Below, one piece after another: positions 34,009 through 43,454 of a stretch of DNA of 64,000 bases. The translations under genes were made by a program, and so were the position numbers. The stretch spans positions 1 through 64,000 of the forward strand of contig NZ_KB895387.1 in the NCBI RefSeq assembly GCF_000374825.1. Direction: 5' to 3'. The notes under the pieces were generated by a model. That model did not search any database and was not told the DNA's origin. It was given only the letters and a program-made list of their open reading frames with translations. This DNA is from Paenibacillus sanguinis 2301083 = DSM 16941. GTDB taxonomy: Bacteria; Bacillota; Bacilli; Paenibacillales; Paenibacillaceae. How positions within the stretch are numbered: position 1 is the first letter of the stretch; the number at the start of each line of letters is the position of its first letter.

Positions 34009-34986
34009 CTACCATTTCAAACGGTAGATCCCCTTGTTCTCCAGGCCGCGGATGTACGGTGTCCATTCCTCCGATTCCGGTGTGGTGGACAAGGCATCCT
34101 CCGCCATTTGCAATTTGGCATCCAGTGCATCGATATGATGCAAGGCTACCGCTTCGGCAATCTGAGGTTGTACCGGGCTGCCCCATTCCCCCAAATTATG
34201 ATGCGACAAGACCAGGTGCTGTAATCCGACTACCTTGGGTGAATCAAGCGCAATACCAAGGCGGATCGCCGCTTCGGTAATCCATTGCGAGGCCATGGAG
34301 ATATGTCCAAGCAGCTTGCCTTGAGTGCTGTATTCGGACACAATGCCAAGCTCAGCAACCAGTTCCTCAGTTTTGGCGATATCATGCAAAATAATGCCCG
34401 CCTTTAACAAATCACGATTCAGGAAAGGACGTTGTCCGCACAGGAACTCACCGATTTCCAGCATCCGTACCGTATGATAAGCCAGTCCGGCAAAATAAGC
34501 ATGATGATGTGTTTTTGCTGCCGGATACACAGCGAGCTTCTCCTCGACTTTATTCACGCAGAAGCTAACAATAGAACGTATCTCGTCATCCTGAATTTCA
34601 GTAATAACCCCCTGGATGGTCTGTAGCAGCGTCTCCGGTGTAATGGGGGCCGAACGAATAAAGTCTGTCAGCTTGACCCCATCCTCCGGCTTGACCGGGC
34701 GAATTTGCATCACCTTAATTTGCAGCTTCTCACGATACGTCTGCACAAGTCCGCGCACCTTAACCAGTCCCATGGCAAAAAACGTCTCTTTATCTGTAGA
34801 TGAAGCGTCCCAGAACTTGGCCGGAAGCTCTCCAGTCGCATCACACAGCACCATATCGAGATAATCCTTGGGCGGATTCGCATTGGTTTGCTTTATTTCC
34901 AACGCCTTTAGCAAATAGTAGCCTACGAATTCGTCCTGACTTTTTAATTGATTAATTTGGGTCAACAATAATTCCTCCCGCTCCAT
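34009..34986 (-). CDS. yhaM: 3'-5' exoribonuclease YhaM
   Basis: 325 residues. An N-terminal OB-fold (VLCDATGELPAKFWD) is followed by an HD-type phosphodiesterase domain with THHHAYFAGLAYHTVRM and GIILHDIAKTEE metal ligands and a later LVLSHHNLGEWGSP. YhaM degrades RNA from the 3' end in Bacillus. The length is typical and no operon partner is obvious. Confidence 0.95.
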   Translation of the reverse strand: MEREELLLTQINQLKSQDEFVGYYLLKALEIKQTNANPPKDYLDMVLCDATGELPAKFWDASSTDKETFFAMGLVKVRGLVQTYREKLQIKVMQIRPVKPEDGVKLTDFIRSAPITPETLLQTIQGVITEIQDDEIRSIVSFCVNKVEEKLAVYPAAKTHHHAYFAGLAYHTVRMLEIGEFLCGQRPFLNRDLLKAGIILHDIAKTEELVAELGIVSEYSTQGKLLGHISMASQWITEAAIRLGIALDSPKVVGLQHLVLSHHNLGEWGSPVQPQIAEAVALHHIDALDAKLQMAEDALSTTPESEEWTPYIRGLENKGIYRLKW

Positions 34987-35066
34987 GATAGACCTATTAT
35001 ACTACAGTCAAAATCGGATAGGAGCTTAACTGAGGTTTAAGTTTAACTAGGGCCTGCCCTATGCCA

Positions 35067-35741
35067 TCAACGAATTCGCTTGACTTTCCCATCCACCAAT
35101 TCGATAATCCTATTGCATTTTTTAGCAATTTCTAAATCATGAGTTACGATAATGATAGTTTTACCTTCCTTATTGAATTGTTGCAAAAGATTCATAATTT
35201 CTTCTCCGGTGTTTCGATCCAAGTTTCCCGTTGGTTCATCCGCCAGGATCAATTCAGGCTCCCCTACTAAAGCTCTGGCTATAGCAATCCTTTGTTGTTG
35301 ACCTCCCGATAGTTCATCGGGTGTTTTATGCAGATGCTCCTGTAAACCAACCTTCTCGATATATAGCTTTGCCTTGGCTATTCTTTCTTTATGGCTTGAT
35401 TTTCGATAGGTTAATGGTAATGCTACATTATCAAGGATCGTGTAGTCTTTGAGTAAAGCAAAATATTGAAACACAAACCCGATCATTTGATTCCTTGTCC
35501 AATGAATTTTATGCTTTTTGATTTCTCCAAGCGACCGGCCGTTTAGCAAGTATTCGCCTTCCGTCGGGGAATCAATTAGTCCTAAAATATTCAATAGGGT
35601 GCTCTTGCCGGAGCCTGATGGTCCCATAATGGCAATCAGTTCCCCTTTATCGATATTCAAATTCACACTATCCAAGGCAAAAGTGACATAGCTTCTATTA
35701 CGATATATCTTTTTCACGTCTTTTAATTGGATGAGCTCCAT
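35067..35741 (-). CDS. ABC transporter ATPase, MacB/LolD-like
   Basis: 224 residues with Walker A GPSGSGKST, signature LSGGQQQRIAIARAL, Walker B LILADEPTGNLD and an H-loop VTHDLEIAK. It belongs to the class that powers FtsX-type permeases exporting peptides or antimicrobials. It follows the second permease without a gap and is the last gene of a three-gene operon. Confidence 0.94.
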   Translation of the reverse strand: MELIQLKDVKKIYRNRSYVTFALDSVNLNIDKGELIAIMGPSGSGKSTLLNILGLIDSPTEGEYLLNGRSLGEIKKHKIHWTRNQMIGFVFQYFALLKDYTILDNVALPLTYRKSSHKERIAKAKLYIEKVGLQEHLHKTPDELSGGQQQRIAIARALVGEPELILADEPTGNLDRNTGEEIMNLLQQFNKEGKTIIIVTHDLEIAKKCNRIIELVDGKVKRIR

Positions 35742-37001
35742 CTATTCCATTCCTCCGATCAATGATTTTGGCTCCATGTTTTTAATAAACAAAAATACAA
35801 AAAAATTCGAGATCAGAGTAATAAGAAATAAAATCAAAAACACCGATAGAAGAACAGGTATATTCAATTTGTAATCTAATGGACTTGCCAAATTGAGCTC
35901 GCTTGAATAGCGTAACAGCCCATTATATTTCCATGCAAAATGCCCCAGCGATAGGCCCATGCCAACCATCCCAATAAGCAAATTCTCCAGCGTAATTTGA
36001 CTGAATATTCCATACTTGCTTTCGCCCAGAACCATTCTTATACCGAATTCTCTTTTCCTGATCATTATCGATACCATCGTTGTTACCACGATTCCTATAA
36101 CTGAAAACAGGATAAAAGATAATCCCAATACAATTTGTGGAATTTCTGTGTAGGCATTACTGATAATATTTTGGTTCACCTCTTCGCCTAAGCTTTTCAA
36201 ATATAATTTAACATCGCTTCCTTGAAGCTGAATGGTTTGATTTAATTGATCCAGCTCCGCACCTTGGCGCAATTGCACAATCGTACCGAGATGCAGCCTT
36301 ATAAACATCGAACCATAATGATTATATGTATCTTCAGGCATAGGGATCAACATGGCCTTATCCAATTTAAGATATAAATTAGATGTGTTGTTATTTACAA
36401 TGTACTTTTTAGGCAAGAAGCCAATAATTTTGTACTGATGATTAAGGACATCACCTATACGAAAATATTTTTTAAAATAGGAACCCACCAATACATTCGT
36501 TTGCTGGCTTCTACTTTTTTTGAAATCCTGACTGGTGAATTCTGTACCTTGACCAGCTTGCATATTTAAGAGACGGTTATAATTTTCATCAATCACAATT
36601 GCATTAATCGAAGGCTCTTTCATGTTATAGTTTGTTTTTGTCAATTCGGCAAGCATTTTACGGTTAAGTGGTCTATTGCTTGTATCGAGTATGATGTTAT
36701 CTTCATAGTAAGTGCCATAGGAAATGACGTATTGATTATTTTTCATCTTTTGATAAACTTCATCAATTTGCTCTTTACTGAACTTCTTTTCATCAACGCC
36801 CTGCAAACTCCCGTCAGGTGTAACGAGATACGTACTGTTTAAATCCAAAAATGAGCTATTCTTTAAATAAAGCAAATTATAAAAAATATTCACCGAACCG
36901 GTTATGGTTGATAATCCATAAGTGAATTGAATAAGAAGGAGTATGGAGATAACCCATCTCTTTTTTAATGCTTTAAAGGCACTATATATTTTAAACATCA
37001 T
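35742..37001 (-). CDS. FtsX-like ABC permease (second)
   Basis: 419 residues with one N-terminal helix, a large extracytoplasmic domain and three C-terminal helices, the MacB/FtsX layout. The motif IRKREFGIRMVLGESKYGIF is the typical loop after the second helix. It is AT-rich compared with its neighbours, as are the other two exporter genes. Substrate unknown. Confidence 0.88.
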   Translation of the reverse strand: MMFKIYSAFKALKKRWVISILLLIQFTYGLSTITGSVNIFYNLLYLKNSSFLDLNSTYLVTPDGSLQGVDEKKFSKEQIDEVYQKMKNNQYVISYGTYYEDNIILDTSNRPLNRKMLAELTKTNYNMKEPSINAIVIDENYNRLLNMQAGQGTEFTSQDFKKSRSQQTNVLVGSYFKKYFRIGDVLNHQYKIIGFLPKKYIVNNNTSNLYLKLDKAMLIPMPEDTYNHYGSMFIRLHLGTIVQLRQGAELDQLNQTIQLQGSDVKLYLKSLGEEVNQNIISNAYTEIPQIVLGLSFILFSVIGIVVTTMVSIMIRKREFGIRMVLGESKYGIFSQITLENLLIGMVGMGLSLGHFAWKYNGLLRYSSELNLASPLDYKLNIPVLLSVFLILFLITLISNFFVFLFIKNMEPKSLIGGME

Positions 37002-37003
37002 GG

Positions 37004-38104
37004 CTACTCCTTTAAGGCTTTGGCAGGTTCAATTTTCATAATATGAACAAGCGGTATGATCGAAGTAATTAAAGAAATTACGAGTGTAATCAAAATACTT
37101 ATGACAATATGGCTAAAGCTTAAGCTAATAAAATAACTTGTAAAATTGAGAATCATGAAGCTCAGCTTACTGAGAAGCCACTGGATCAAGATGGCGCAGA
37201 TTGCCGTCAAAATTGCACATACGAGCAACTGGCCAATGATAAAAGTAAACAGATTTAGATTGCTTGCGCCTAAAGCCTTTCTCAAAGATATTTCTTTCCT
37301 TTTCAGAAATATCCATAAATAGCTCACGTTAATGCAATTAATTAAAGCAATAAGAAAAAGTTTATACGGGTAACTTAGGACTTCTTTTACACCTTCTCTT
37401 GAATTTTTTTCATTTTCATAATTTTTCGCTTCATTAACGACCTTGGTTTCCACTTTCCGATAAATTTGTTTCGTTTGCAAAATAAATCGATCGATTTCTT
37501 TTTCCGGATTCATATTCGACCGAACTACAATTTGAAAAGCATTTTGCTTTTTTATGCTCTGTTGAATTGAATCAGGCAACTTATTAAGAGAAATATAAAT
37601 TTTATAATTATACACATTGATCAAATCTCGCCCGGCGTCTTTCCCGGTTATTCCTTTGACATCGTATTCTTGACCAAACAATTTGATCGTTCCGGGATGT
37701 TCGGAAATTAGTTTTCCTGCTACGATATCGTTAGATTCATCCGATTGTATTTTCGTTCCCTGAATTAAAGGCGGGGACCATATTTTATGATTTAGCAACC
37801 CGATGACCTTGGCTCGGCCTACTTCCGGAATCATCGTCGTAATATCACTGGTTATAACGCTTGAGTTTTCAAAATTGGTTTCTGCAATTTCTTGAAGCCG
37901 ATTTAGATCCAATTCTTTTATATTTGTTAGAATGATCGAATAATAGTAATTAAAAAATCCATTTTTGGAATGGTAAAAATGTTCATCGTAATAGTTTTGA
38001 GTTGAGAGAGCAATGAGTATGGGGAAAATCGTTAATAAAAATCCGATAAACAGCATGACGAATATTTTTTTACTTGCTAATATGCCCTTTACAATCTGTC
38101 GCAT
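37004..38104 (-). CDS. FtsX-like ABC permease (first)
   Basis: 366 residues from the ATG with GGAGG 5 bases upstream; an upstream in-frame extension runs into the hairpin and is rejected. Same architecture as the next gene: N-terminal helix, extracytoplasmic domain, and three C-terminal helices beginning with FLKRKEISLRKALGASNLNLF. It ends 2 bases before the next permease. A perfect 16-bp hairpin and a possible leader peptide precede it. Confidence 0.87.
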   Translation of the reverse strand: MRQIVKGILASKKIFVMLFIGFLLTIFPILIALSTQNYYDEHFYHSKNGFFNYYYSIILTNIKELDLNRLQEIAETNFENSSVITSDITTMIPEVGRAKVIGLLNHKIWSPPLIQGTKIQSDESNDIVAGKLISEHPGTIKLFGQEYDVKGITGKDAGRDLINVYNYKIYISLNKLPDSIQQSIKKQNAFQIVVRSNMNPEKEIDRFILQTKQIYRKVETKVVNEAKNYENEKNSREGVKEVLSYPYKLFLIALINCINVSYLWIFLKRKEISLRKALGASNLNLFTFIIGQLLVCAILTAICAILIQWLLSKLSFMILNFTSYFISLSFSHIVISILITLVISLITSIIPLVHIMKIEPAKALKE

Positions 38105-38123
38105 ATTTTCCTCCAATAGCACT

Positions 38124-38160
38124 AAAACGTGAATAAGGCATGCCGCCTTATTCACGTTTT
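38124..38160 (-). promoter_or_regulatory. Perfect 16-bp hairpin in the leader of the ABC exporter operon
   Basis: AAAACGTGAATAAGGC pairs without mismatch with GCCTTATTCACGTTTT around a 5-base loop. The stop of the leader peptide lies inside one arm and the permease start is 20 bases downstream. It could be an attenuator-type terminator, a translation control stem, or a palindromic protein site. Confidence 0.75.
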
Positions 38161-38220
38161 GTAATACTTTACAATGCTTTTCCTTGCATATGCGTTATCT
38201 CCCACCATTTTTATAGACAA
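38152..38220 (-). CDS. Candidate 22-residue leader peptide
   Basis: A TTG at 38220 with GGGAG 6 bases upstream opens a 22-codon frame beginning MSIKMVGDNAY and ending IVKYYKT, basic in its second half. Its stop lies inside the hairpin before the exporter genes. An extended -10 (TGG-TATAAT, complement of 38260-38265) is correctly placed upstream. It could be a regulatory leader or the precursor of an exported peptide. The coding call rests on the ribosome site and layout only. Confidence 0.45.
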   Translation of the reverse strand: MSIKMVGDNAYARKSIVKYYKT

Positions 38221-38324
38221 ATTTTACTCCCTTCCAATTACCTTCGTGGTCACATACAAATTATACCATCACATATCTTTTCTGCTATATCTCAGAGAAT
38301 CAAATATGACTCCATGCATCGGGG

Positions 38325-40094
38325 CTATTGAGCCCGTTGTCCGATCCACTTCTTGAATCCGGCCACCCGGTTCTTCCACTGAGTTACGAGCACGTCAGCT
38401 ACCGGTGCAGCCGGACCACTCTTGGGAGGAAGCTCCTTTGGCCCCTCCAGCACGAATTGCTCCAGGGTCACAAGCAGTTGATCCGATACACTGCGCAGCA
38501 ATTGGACCTTTTCGCTGATTGAAAGATAAGCCGTCAACTGCTCCGCAGTAGAGGCCGATATCTCCTCGCTTCCTGCCGCCGATTGCTCCGTGATCGCGCT
38601 AATGCTCTCGAACGAGCTCAGCACCTCGCTGCTCTTCGCCTCGGAAGCATTCATCCCCTCCTTCAGGCTATGCAGATGCTCGGCAATTTGCAATACCTTG
38701 GCGCGAATGCTGTCAAAGGAATCACGGGTCGTGCCAACGGCTTGCTCCTGCTGCCCCGTCTTCACCATTGCTCCGTGCATTGTGGAATTCACATCGTCAA
38801 TTCCTTTGGAGATATTCTCCAGCACGGTCAACATCTGCTTAGCTGTCTCGGCACTCTGTCCGGACAGCTTCTTTACCTCCCCCGCCACAACGGCGAAGCC
38901 TCTGCCCGCTTCGCCCGCACGGGCTGCCTCGATTGAAGCATTTAAGGACAGCAGATTCGTTTGGGACGCGACTTCCGAGACATGTCCCGTCATTTCGCGG
39001 ATATCGCCAATTGAGTCAGACAGCCGGCGCACAGCCGTCTCCATCTGCCGGATAGCCTCCATATTCTGTTCCATCAGGCCGCGCTGCCTGTCCACAGCCT
39101 CCGTCCCCTTCTCGATGGCCAGCACGGCCTCCTCGCCGTATTCGGCAGACCGCAGCGAGGATTGCAGGTTGGATTGAAACCCTCGCTTCATCTCCTCCAT
39201 GCTTGAGACGGTGCGTTGCACGTCTTCTGTAATCGCTTGATTGCCTGAAGCCAGTTCGTTCGTGGACACTGCAATTTGCTTGGAAATATCGGACATTATC
39301 GTATTATCCCGCTCCAGCTCCTGTGTCAGCTGCTCTATCTGCTCACTGACGAACTGAGCGGTGCCAACAATGCCACGCAAATTAAGCACCATCGTTGAAA
39401 AGGTCTGCGTTAACTCGCCGACCTCATCCTTTTGCCGATAATCCCCCATATCGACGAATAGCTTCCCTGCTGCAACCTCTTGTGTAAGCTGACTCAGCCG
39501 CTTGATCGGACGGACAATACGACCCGTTGTTATGTAGTTTAGCAATACAGCAGCCCCGAACAGCAGAATTCCACCGATCAGGGAAAACAAGTATATATTC
39601 CGAATTTGAGCATCAGTCTTCTCAGTTGTGCTTTGCTGGAGCTCGGAGGCCATAATATTCATAGTTGTAATCCCGTTAAGTACGCCGAGAATTCGTGTAG
39701 ATTGACGTTTGATTTCGGAAATTTGGCGGTCCTCCAATGCTGTCGTTCCCTCTTGCAGGACCTGGTCAAACCTCGCCTTGGCCTGCTCCAATAGAGCGAG
39801 ATATTCCGGATTTGACACAGTCTGCAGCATGCGCTCCAGCCTGGCGCCCGCTTTTTCAAGCCGATCAAGTGCCTCCGTCTTGTTCGCCTCAGACAAGTTG
39901 CCGGAGGCGTTGGATAACGAAAGCTGAGCAAGGATCAGCTCCGTCTTCAGTTGCTGGCTCTCCGTCATTGTCTGGATCATCTGCCCACTTGAGTCCTGAA
40001 TCCCCGACACTTTTATCGTGACATAGATTAATACCGCAAGCAGTACTAAAAGCGAAATGATCGTGTTTATTGTAAGCTTGAGTTGCAGTTTCAT
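38325..40094 (-). CDS. Methyl-accepting chemotaxis protein
   Basis: 589 residues. Two helices (about residues 8-28 and 170-192) flank a four-helix-bundle type sensor; a HAMP domain ([24 protein letters not shown]) and the signalling hairpin tip ([36 protein letters not shown]) follow. It begins 24 bases after the BMP-type lipoprotein gene with GGAGGGGG upstream, so the two are cotranscribed. The lipoprotein may be its ligand-presenting partner. Confidence 0.93.
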   Translation of the reverse strand: MKLQLKLTINTIISLLVLLAVLIYVTIKVSGIQDSSGQMIQTMTESQQLKTELILAQLSLSNASGNLSEANKTEALDRLEKAGARLERMLQTVSNPEYLALLEQAKARFDQVLQEGTTALEDRQISEIKRQSTRILGVLNGITTMNIMASELQQSTTEKTDAQIRNIYLFSLIGGILLFGAAVLLNYITTGRIVRPIKRLSQLTQEVAAGKLFVDMGDYRQKDEVGELTQTFSTMVLNLRGIVGTAQFVSEQIEQLTQELERDNTIMSDISKQIAVSTNELASGNQAITEDVQRTVSSMEEMKRGFQSNLQSSLRSAEYGEEAVLAIEKGTEAVDRQRGLMEQNMEAIRQMETAVRRLSDSIGDIREMTGHVSEVASQTNLLSLNASIEAARAGEAGRGFAVVAGEVKKLSGQSAETAKQMLTVLENISKGIDDVNSTMHGAMVKTGQQEQAVGTTRDSFDSIRAKVLQIAEHLHSLKEGMNASEAKSSEVLSSFESISAITEQSAAGSEEISASTAEQLTAYLSISEKVQLLRSVSDQLLVTLEQFVLEGPKELPPKSGPAAPVADVLVTQWKNRVAGFKKWIGQRAQ

Positions 40095-40118
40095 AGCTTG
40101 CCCCCTCCCGCAGATCGA

Positions 40119-41099
40119 TTATTGAATGCCCTCGGCCAACATTTTCTGCTTCAGCGACTCGAAGGTTTGTTCCTCCTGATCCGTCATCGGCACAACGCGG
40201 ATAGGGGCCAGCCCGACACCATTTTCCTTCAAACCAAATTCAAGATGCTGCGCAGAAAATTGATGCTGTTCCTGATAGCCTTCAATTGCAGTATAAATGG
40301 CGGCATCCACATTTTTAAGCATGGAGGTGAGGACGGCTTTTTCCGCCAAATAGAACTGGTCAGAATCGACGCCGATCGCAAGCTTGTCTTGCTTCTCTGC
40401 CTCTTCCAACGCGCCTGTCCCGGTAAACCCTGCGGCGGTATAGACAATATCGACCTGTTCCTGCTCGAACATGCGGGCGGCAATCTGCTTGCCGAGCTCG
40501 ACCTTTCCAAAATCTCCGGCAAATTGAGATACGACCTTCGCTTGCGGATTAGAAGCTTTGACCCCAGCGATATATCCCGTTTCGAACTTGCGAATAATCG
40601 GACTGTCCACGCCGCCAATAAAGCCAACCACGTTTGAGTTCGTTTTCATTCCCGCCACGATTCCGGCCAGATAGCTCCCCTCATCTTCCTTGAAGGTAAG
40701 CGAGACGACATTCGGCTGTTCGGATGTTTCATCAATGAGCATAAACGTAGTGTCCGGATATTGGAGAGCTACCTTCTCCAGACTTTCCTTGACCATAAAC
40801 CCTAGTCCGATAACCAAGTCGCTGCCTTCCTCCACGAGCTCAGTCAATCCTTGTTCATAGGTTTCGGTCTCGGTAAGCTCACGATAATCGAAGAAAATAT
40901 TCAGGTCCTCCTGGGCTTGCATCAATCCCATAAATGCGGCATCACTGAAGGATTGATCCCCGAGACCCACGTCGGACAGCATAACGCCGATCTTCAGCCG
41001 CTGCTTTTCCTTTAAGGAAGCTTCGTCCTGTCCGGAGCATCCGCCAATGAGCAGTATTATTCCCGACAGAAGCATCCAAATTGCTTGTATCCGTTTCAT
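40119..41099 (-). CDS. BMP-family (PnrA-like) substrate-binding lipoprotein
   Basis: 326 residues with a lipoprotein signal ending at Cys21 (IGGC). The body is a periplasmic-binding fold of the basic membrane protein family (GDQSFSDAAFMGL, GFMVKESLEKVA, GFIGGVDSPIIRKFETGYIAGVKA), which usually bind nucleosides. No transporter genes are adjacent; instead a chemoreceptor follows. AGGAGG precedes the ATG. Confidence 0.9.
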   Translation of the reverse strand: MKRIQAIWMLLSGIILLIGGCSGQDEASLKEKQRLKIGVMLSDVGLGDQSFSDAAFMGLMQAQEDLNIFFDYRELTETETYEQGLTELVEEGSDLVIGLGFMVKESLEKVALQYPDTTFMLIDETSEQPNVVSLTFKEDEGSYLAGIVAGMKTNSNVVGFIGGVDSPIIRKFETGYIAGVKASNPQAKVVSQFAGDFGKVELGKQIAARMFEQEQVDIVYTAAGFTGTGALEEAEKQDKLAIGVDSDQFYLAEKAVLTSMLKNVDAAIYTAIEGYQEQHQFSAQHLEFGLKENGVGLAPIRVVPMTDQEEQTFESLKQKMLAEGIQ

Positions 41100-41353
41100 T
41101 TTCGAGAAGACCTCCTATGTTTATAGTAGGTTGCTCTCTTCAATATACTTATCGATTGTTTTCCAAAAGTTAACGATATCAGTGAATTTTGTCGAATGTT
41201 TTGTAAAGATCCGTTTCGTAAAATCCGCAGATTTCCCTTGAATAAATTAGTGCGCTGAAGCTACACTGGCAAAATTCTTGAAATCAGGCTCCTACCAGGA
41301 AATCAAAAAGAGCCCGTCCGAATAACTCGGAATCAGGCTCTGATACGATACTA
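41100..41353 (-). other. Upstream region of the lipoprotein gene
   Basis: Holds the AGGAGG site of the lipoprotein and, at 41305-41340, the terminator of the neighbouring SRPBCC gene. A TCGATAAG stretch could be part of a motility-type (SigD) -10, but spacing to a TAAC is too short to claim it. Confidence 0.4.
41305..41340 (-). terminator. Terminator of the SRPBCC gene
   Basis: On the minus strand GAGCC pairs with GGCTC around an inner TCCGA / TCGGA stem, followed by TTTTTG. Confidence 0.85.
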
Positions 41354-41860
41354 TTACTGTTGCTCCACATATTCCCCGAGACGCTCCCAGGTTTCGACAA
41401 TACCCTGCTCCATCCCCATCTGCAGCGTAGAATTCAGAGCCTCCTCAGATTCAAATACGGAGCGGCTGGTCACTTTGGTCTTTCCATCCTGCTCTGCAAA
41501 CTCCAGAATAACCTCCGTTGCCGGCATCCCTTCCGTCTCATTTCCTTCAGCATCAGAGAAATAGTCAGTGTATACCAGACGTTCACCCGGAATAATTTCG
41601 CGGTAAACTCCCTTGCCCCAGGATTCCATGCCATAAAATTCGCCTTGTGTCTGATCCTCGCACGTCATACAGTAATGCCAAATCCCGCCTTCACGCAGAT
41701 CGACTTTACATGCGCTAAGGTTCCACCCTCGCGGGCCCCACCAATGCTTCAGCCGCTCCGCCTCCGTAAACGCCTGAAATACCAGCTCCTTCGGTGCATC
41801 AAAGATTTGCTCCATCACAAATTCTTGGCCCTCTACATTGACAATTGGCTTGCTGCTCAT
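41354..41860 (-). CDS. SRPBCC (AHSA1-like) domain protein
   Basis: 168 residues of the START/Bet v1-like fold: FDAPKELVFQAFTEAERLKHWWGPRGW at the N-terminus and the cavity-lining segments VYREIIPGERLVYTDYF and EVILEFAEQDGKTKVT. These proteins bind hydrophobic ligands; many are stand-alone stress or unknown-function proteins. AGGAGG precedes the ATG. Monocistronic, with its own terminator. Confidence 0.9.
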   Translation of the reverse strand: MSSKPIVNVEGQEFVMEQIFDAPKELVFQAFTEAERLKHWWGPRGWNLSACKVDLREGGIWHYCMTCEDQTQGEFYGMESWGKGVYREIIPGERLVYTDYFSDAEGNETEGMPATEVILEFAEQDGKTKVTSRSVFESEEALNSTLQMGMEQGIVETWERLGEYVEQQ

Positions 41861-41979
41861 TGAAATTCCTCCTGGTCATTGGTTTGGTAAGGATGATTTC
41901 CCGGCAAACTTACTTTTTCTAGTATGACCGATTATATTCCTGCTTTTATAAAAATTTTAATATCTTAACGTTGTTGATT

Positions 41980-43278
41980 TTATTTGAACTTCGGAAGCCA
42001 GTCACCGTGCGCTTCGATCAGGTCGTCGCAGAGCGCCGCAATATCGTCCAGCGACAGCTCTGCCGAGGTGTGCGGATCAAGCATGGCCGCATGATAAATA
42101 TGCTCCTTCTTGCCCGTTATCGCCGCTTCGATCGTGAGCAGTTGGGTATTGATGTTGGTCCGGTTCAGGGCGGCCAGCTGCGGCGGCAGGTCCCCGACAT
42201 AGGTTGGCGTAATCCCGGAGCGATCGACCAGGCAAGGAACCTCGACACAGGCTTCCTTCGGAAGATTCGTAATAAGACCGGTATTCATGACATTGCCACC
42301 GATTTTGTAAGGGATGTTCGTCTCCATCGCTTCCAGAATGTACGAGGCATACTCCTTGGAGCGTTGATGCTCGATGCTCTCGCTGGCAAAAAGCTTTTCA
42401 CGCATTTCCTTCCACCTGTTAATCTGGTTAATGCAGCGCCGCGGATATTCGTCCAGCGGAATGTTATATTTCTCGATCAGTTCCGGATAGCTCTTCTTGA
42501 TAAAATAAGGGTGGTATTCCGCATTATGCTCGGACGACTCCGTCACGTAATACCCAAACCGCAGCATCAGTTCAAAACGCACCATATCATGATGCTTCTC
42601 CTTTTGCTTCTTTGCGGCGCGACGCTTGATCTCCGGATACAGGTCGATCCCGTCTTTCTTCACCTCAAGCAGCCAGGCCATATGGTTAATGCCCGCGATT
42701 TTTGCTTCGACGCCGGCAGCATCCATAGCCAGTGACTTGAACAGGTCGGCCACGCAAACCTGCACACTGTGGCATAGCCCTACCGTCTTGATGCCGCCCA
42801 CCGTATTCATGACATTGGTCAGAACAGCCATCGGGTTCGTGTAGTTGAGGAAGAGGGCATCGGGACACACCTCTTGCATATCCTTGGCAAAATCCAGCAT
42901 GACAGGTATCGTGCGCAGGTTGCGGAAAATGCCGCCAATTCCCAGCGTATCGGCAATGGTTTGCCGCAGTCCGTACTTCTTCGGAACTTCAAAGTCCGTA
43001 ATCGTACAAGGATCATAGCCTCCTACCTGAATGGCGTTGATGACGTACTTGGCCCCTCTCAGCGCTTCCTTGCGATCGGTATAGACTTTCACGACACATG
43101 TACTGCCCAGCATGGCCTTTATACTGTTCAAGAGCCGCTCGGAATCGCGGAGCCGCTCCGGATCAATATCGAACAAAGCCAGCTCGAATCCCTGCAAGGC
43201 CGGTGTCGTCATCACATCGCCAAGCACATTTTTTACAAAAACCGTGCTTCCCGCACCAATAAACGTTATTTTGGGCAT
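41980..43278 (-). CDS. melA: GH4 alpha-galactosidase, NAD- and Mn-dependent
   Basis: 432 residues. N-terminal nucleotide-binding GAGSTVFVKNV, a metal-binding Cys-His (GLCHSVQ) and GINHMAW, with NYTNPMAV, are GH4 family features. It hydrolyses alpha-galactosides (melibiose, raffinose) by a redox-assisted elimination mechanism. Divergent from an AraC-type regulator; no permease gene nearby. Confidence 0.93.
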   Translation of the reverse strand: MPKITFIGAGSTVFVKNVLGDVMTTPALQGFELALFDIDPERLRDSERLLNSIKAMLGSTCVVKVYTDRKEALRGAKYVINAIQVGGYDPCTITDFEVPKKYGLRQTIADTLGIGGIFRNLRTIPVMLDFAKDMQEVCPDALFLNYTNPMAVLTNVMNTVGGIKTVGLCHSVQVCVADLFKSLAMDAAGVEAKIAGINHMAWLLEVKKDGIDLYPEIKRRAAKKQKEKHHDMVRFELMLRFGYYVTESSEHNAEYHPYFIKKSYPELIEKYNIPLDEYPRRCINQINRWKEMREKLFASESIEHQRSKEYASYILEAMETNIPYKIGGNVMNTGLITNLPKEACVEVPCLVDRSGITPTYVGDLPPQLAALNRTNINTQLLTIEAAITGKKEHIYHAAMLDPHTSAELSLDDIAALCDDLIEAHGDWLPKFK

Positions 43279-43368
43279 GACATAATCCCTCTCTTCTCCT
43301 AGTGATGGAATGGCTTGAGCTTCCCCCTAACTATACCCTTGCTTCCACTGCCATAACATGGAAAAAAG

Positions 43369-43381
43369 CATGTTTTACATG
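43369..43381. promoter_or_regulatory. CATG-flanked palindrome between melA and araC-type genes
   Basis: CATGTTTTACATG, preceded by another CATGGAAAAAAG half, lies in the 176-base divergent spacer and is a likely regulator site. Confidence 0.4.
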
Positions 43382-43454
43382 TCATAATCCCATTTTTTCG
43401 ATGCTGCTATGCTAAGATGGATACTAGAAAACTATAAAGGAGATCTCCCATTTC

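Noticed and set aside
41150..41200. Possible SigD motility promoter before the BMP lipoprotein gene
   Set aside because: A TCGATAAG -10-like stretch is present, but the candidate -35 is only about 12 bases away, too short for SigD.
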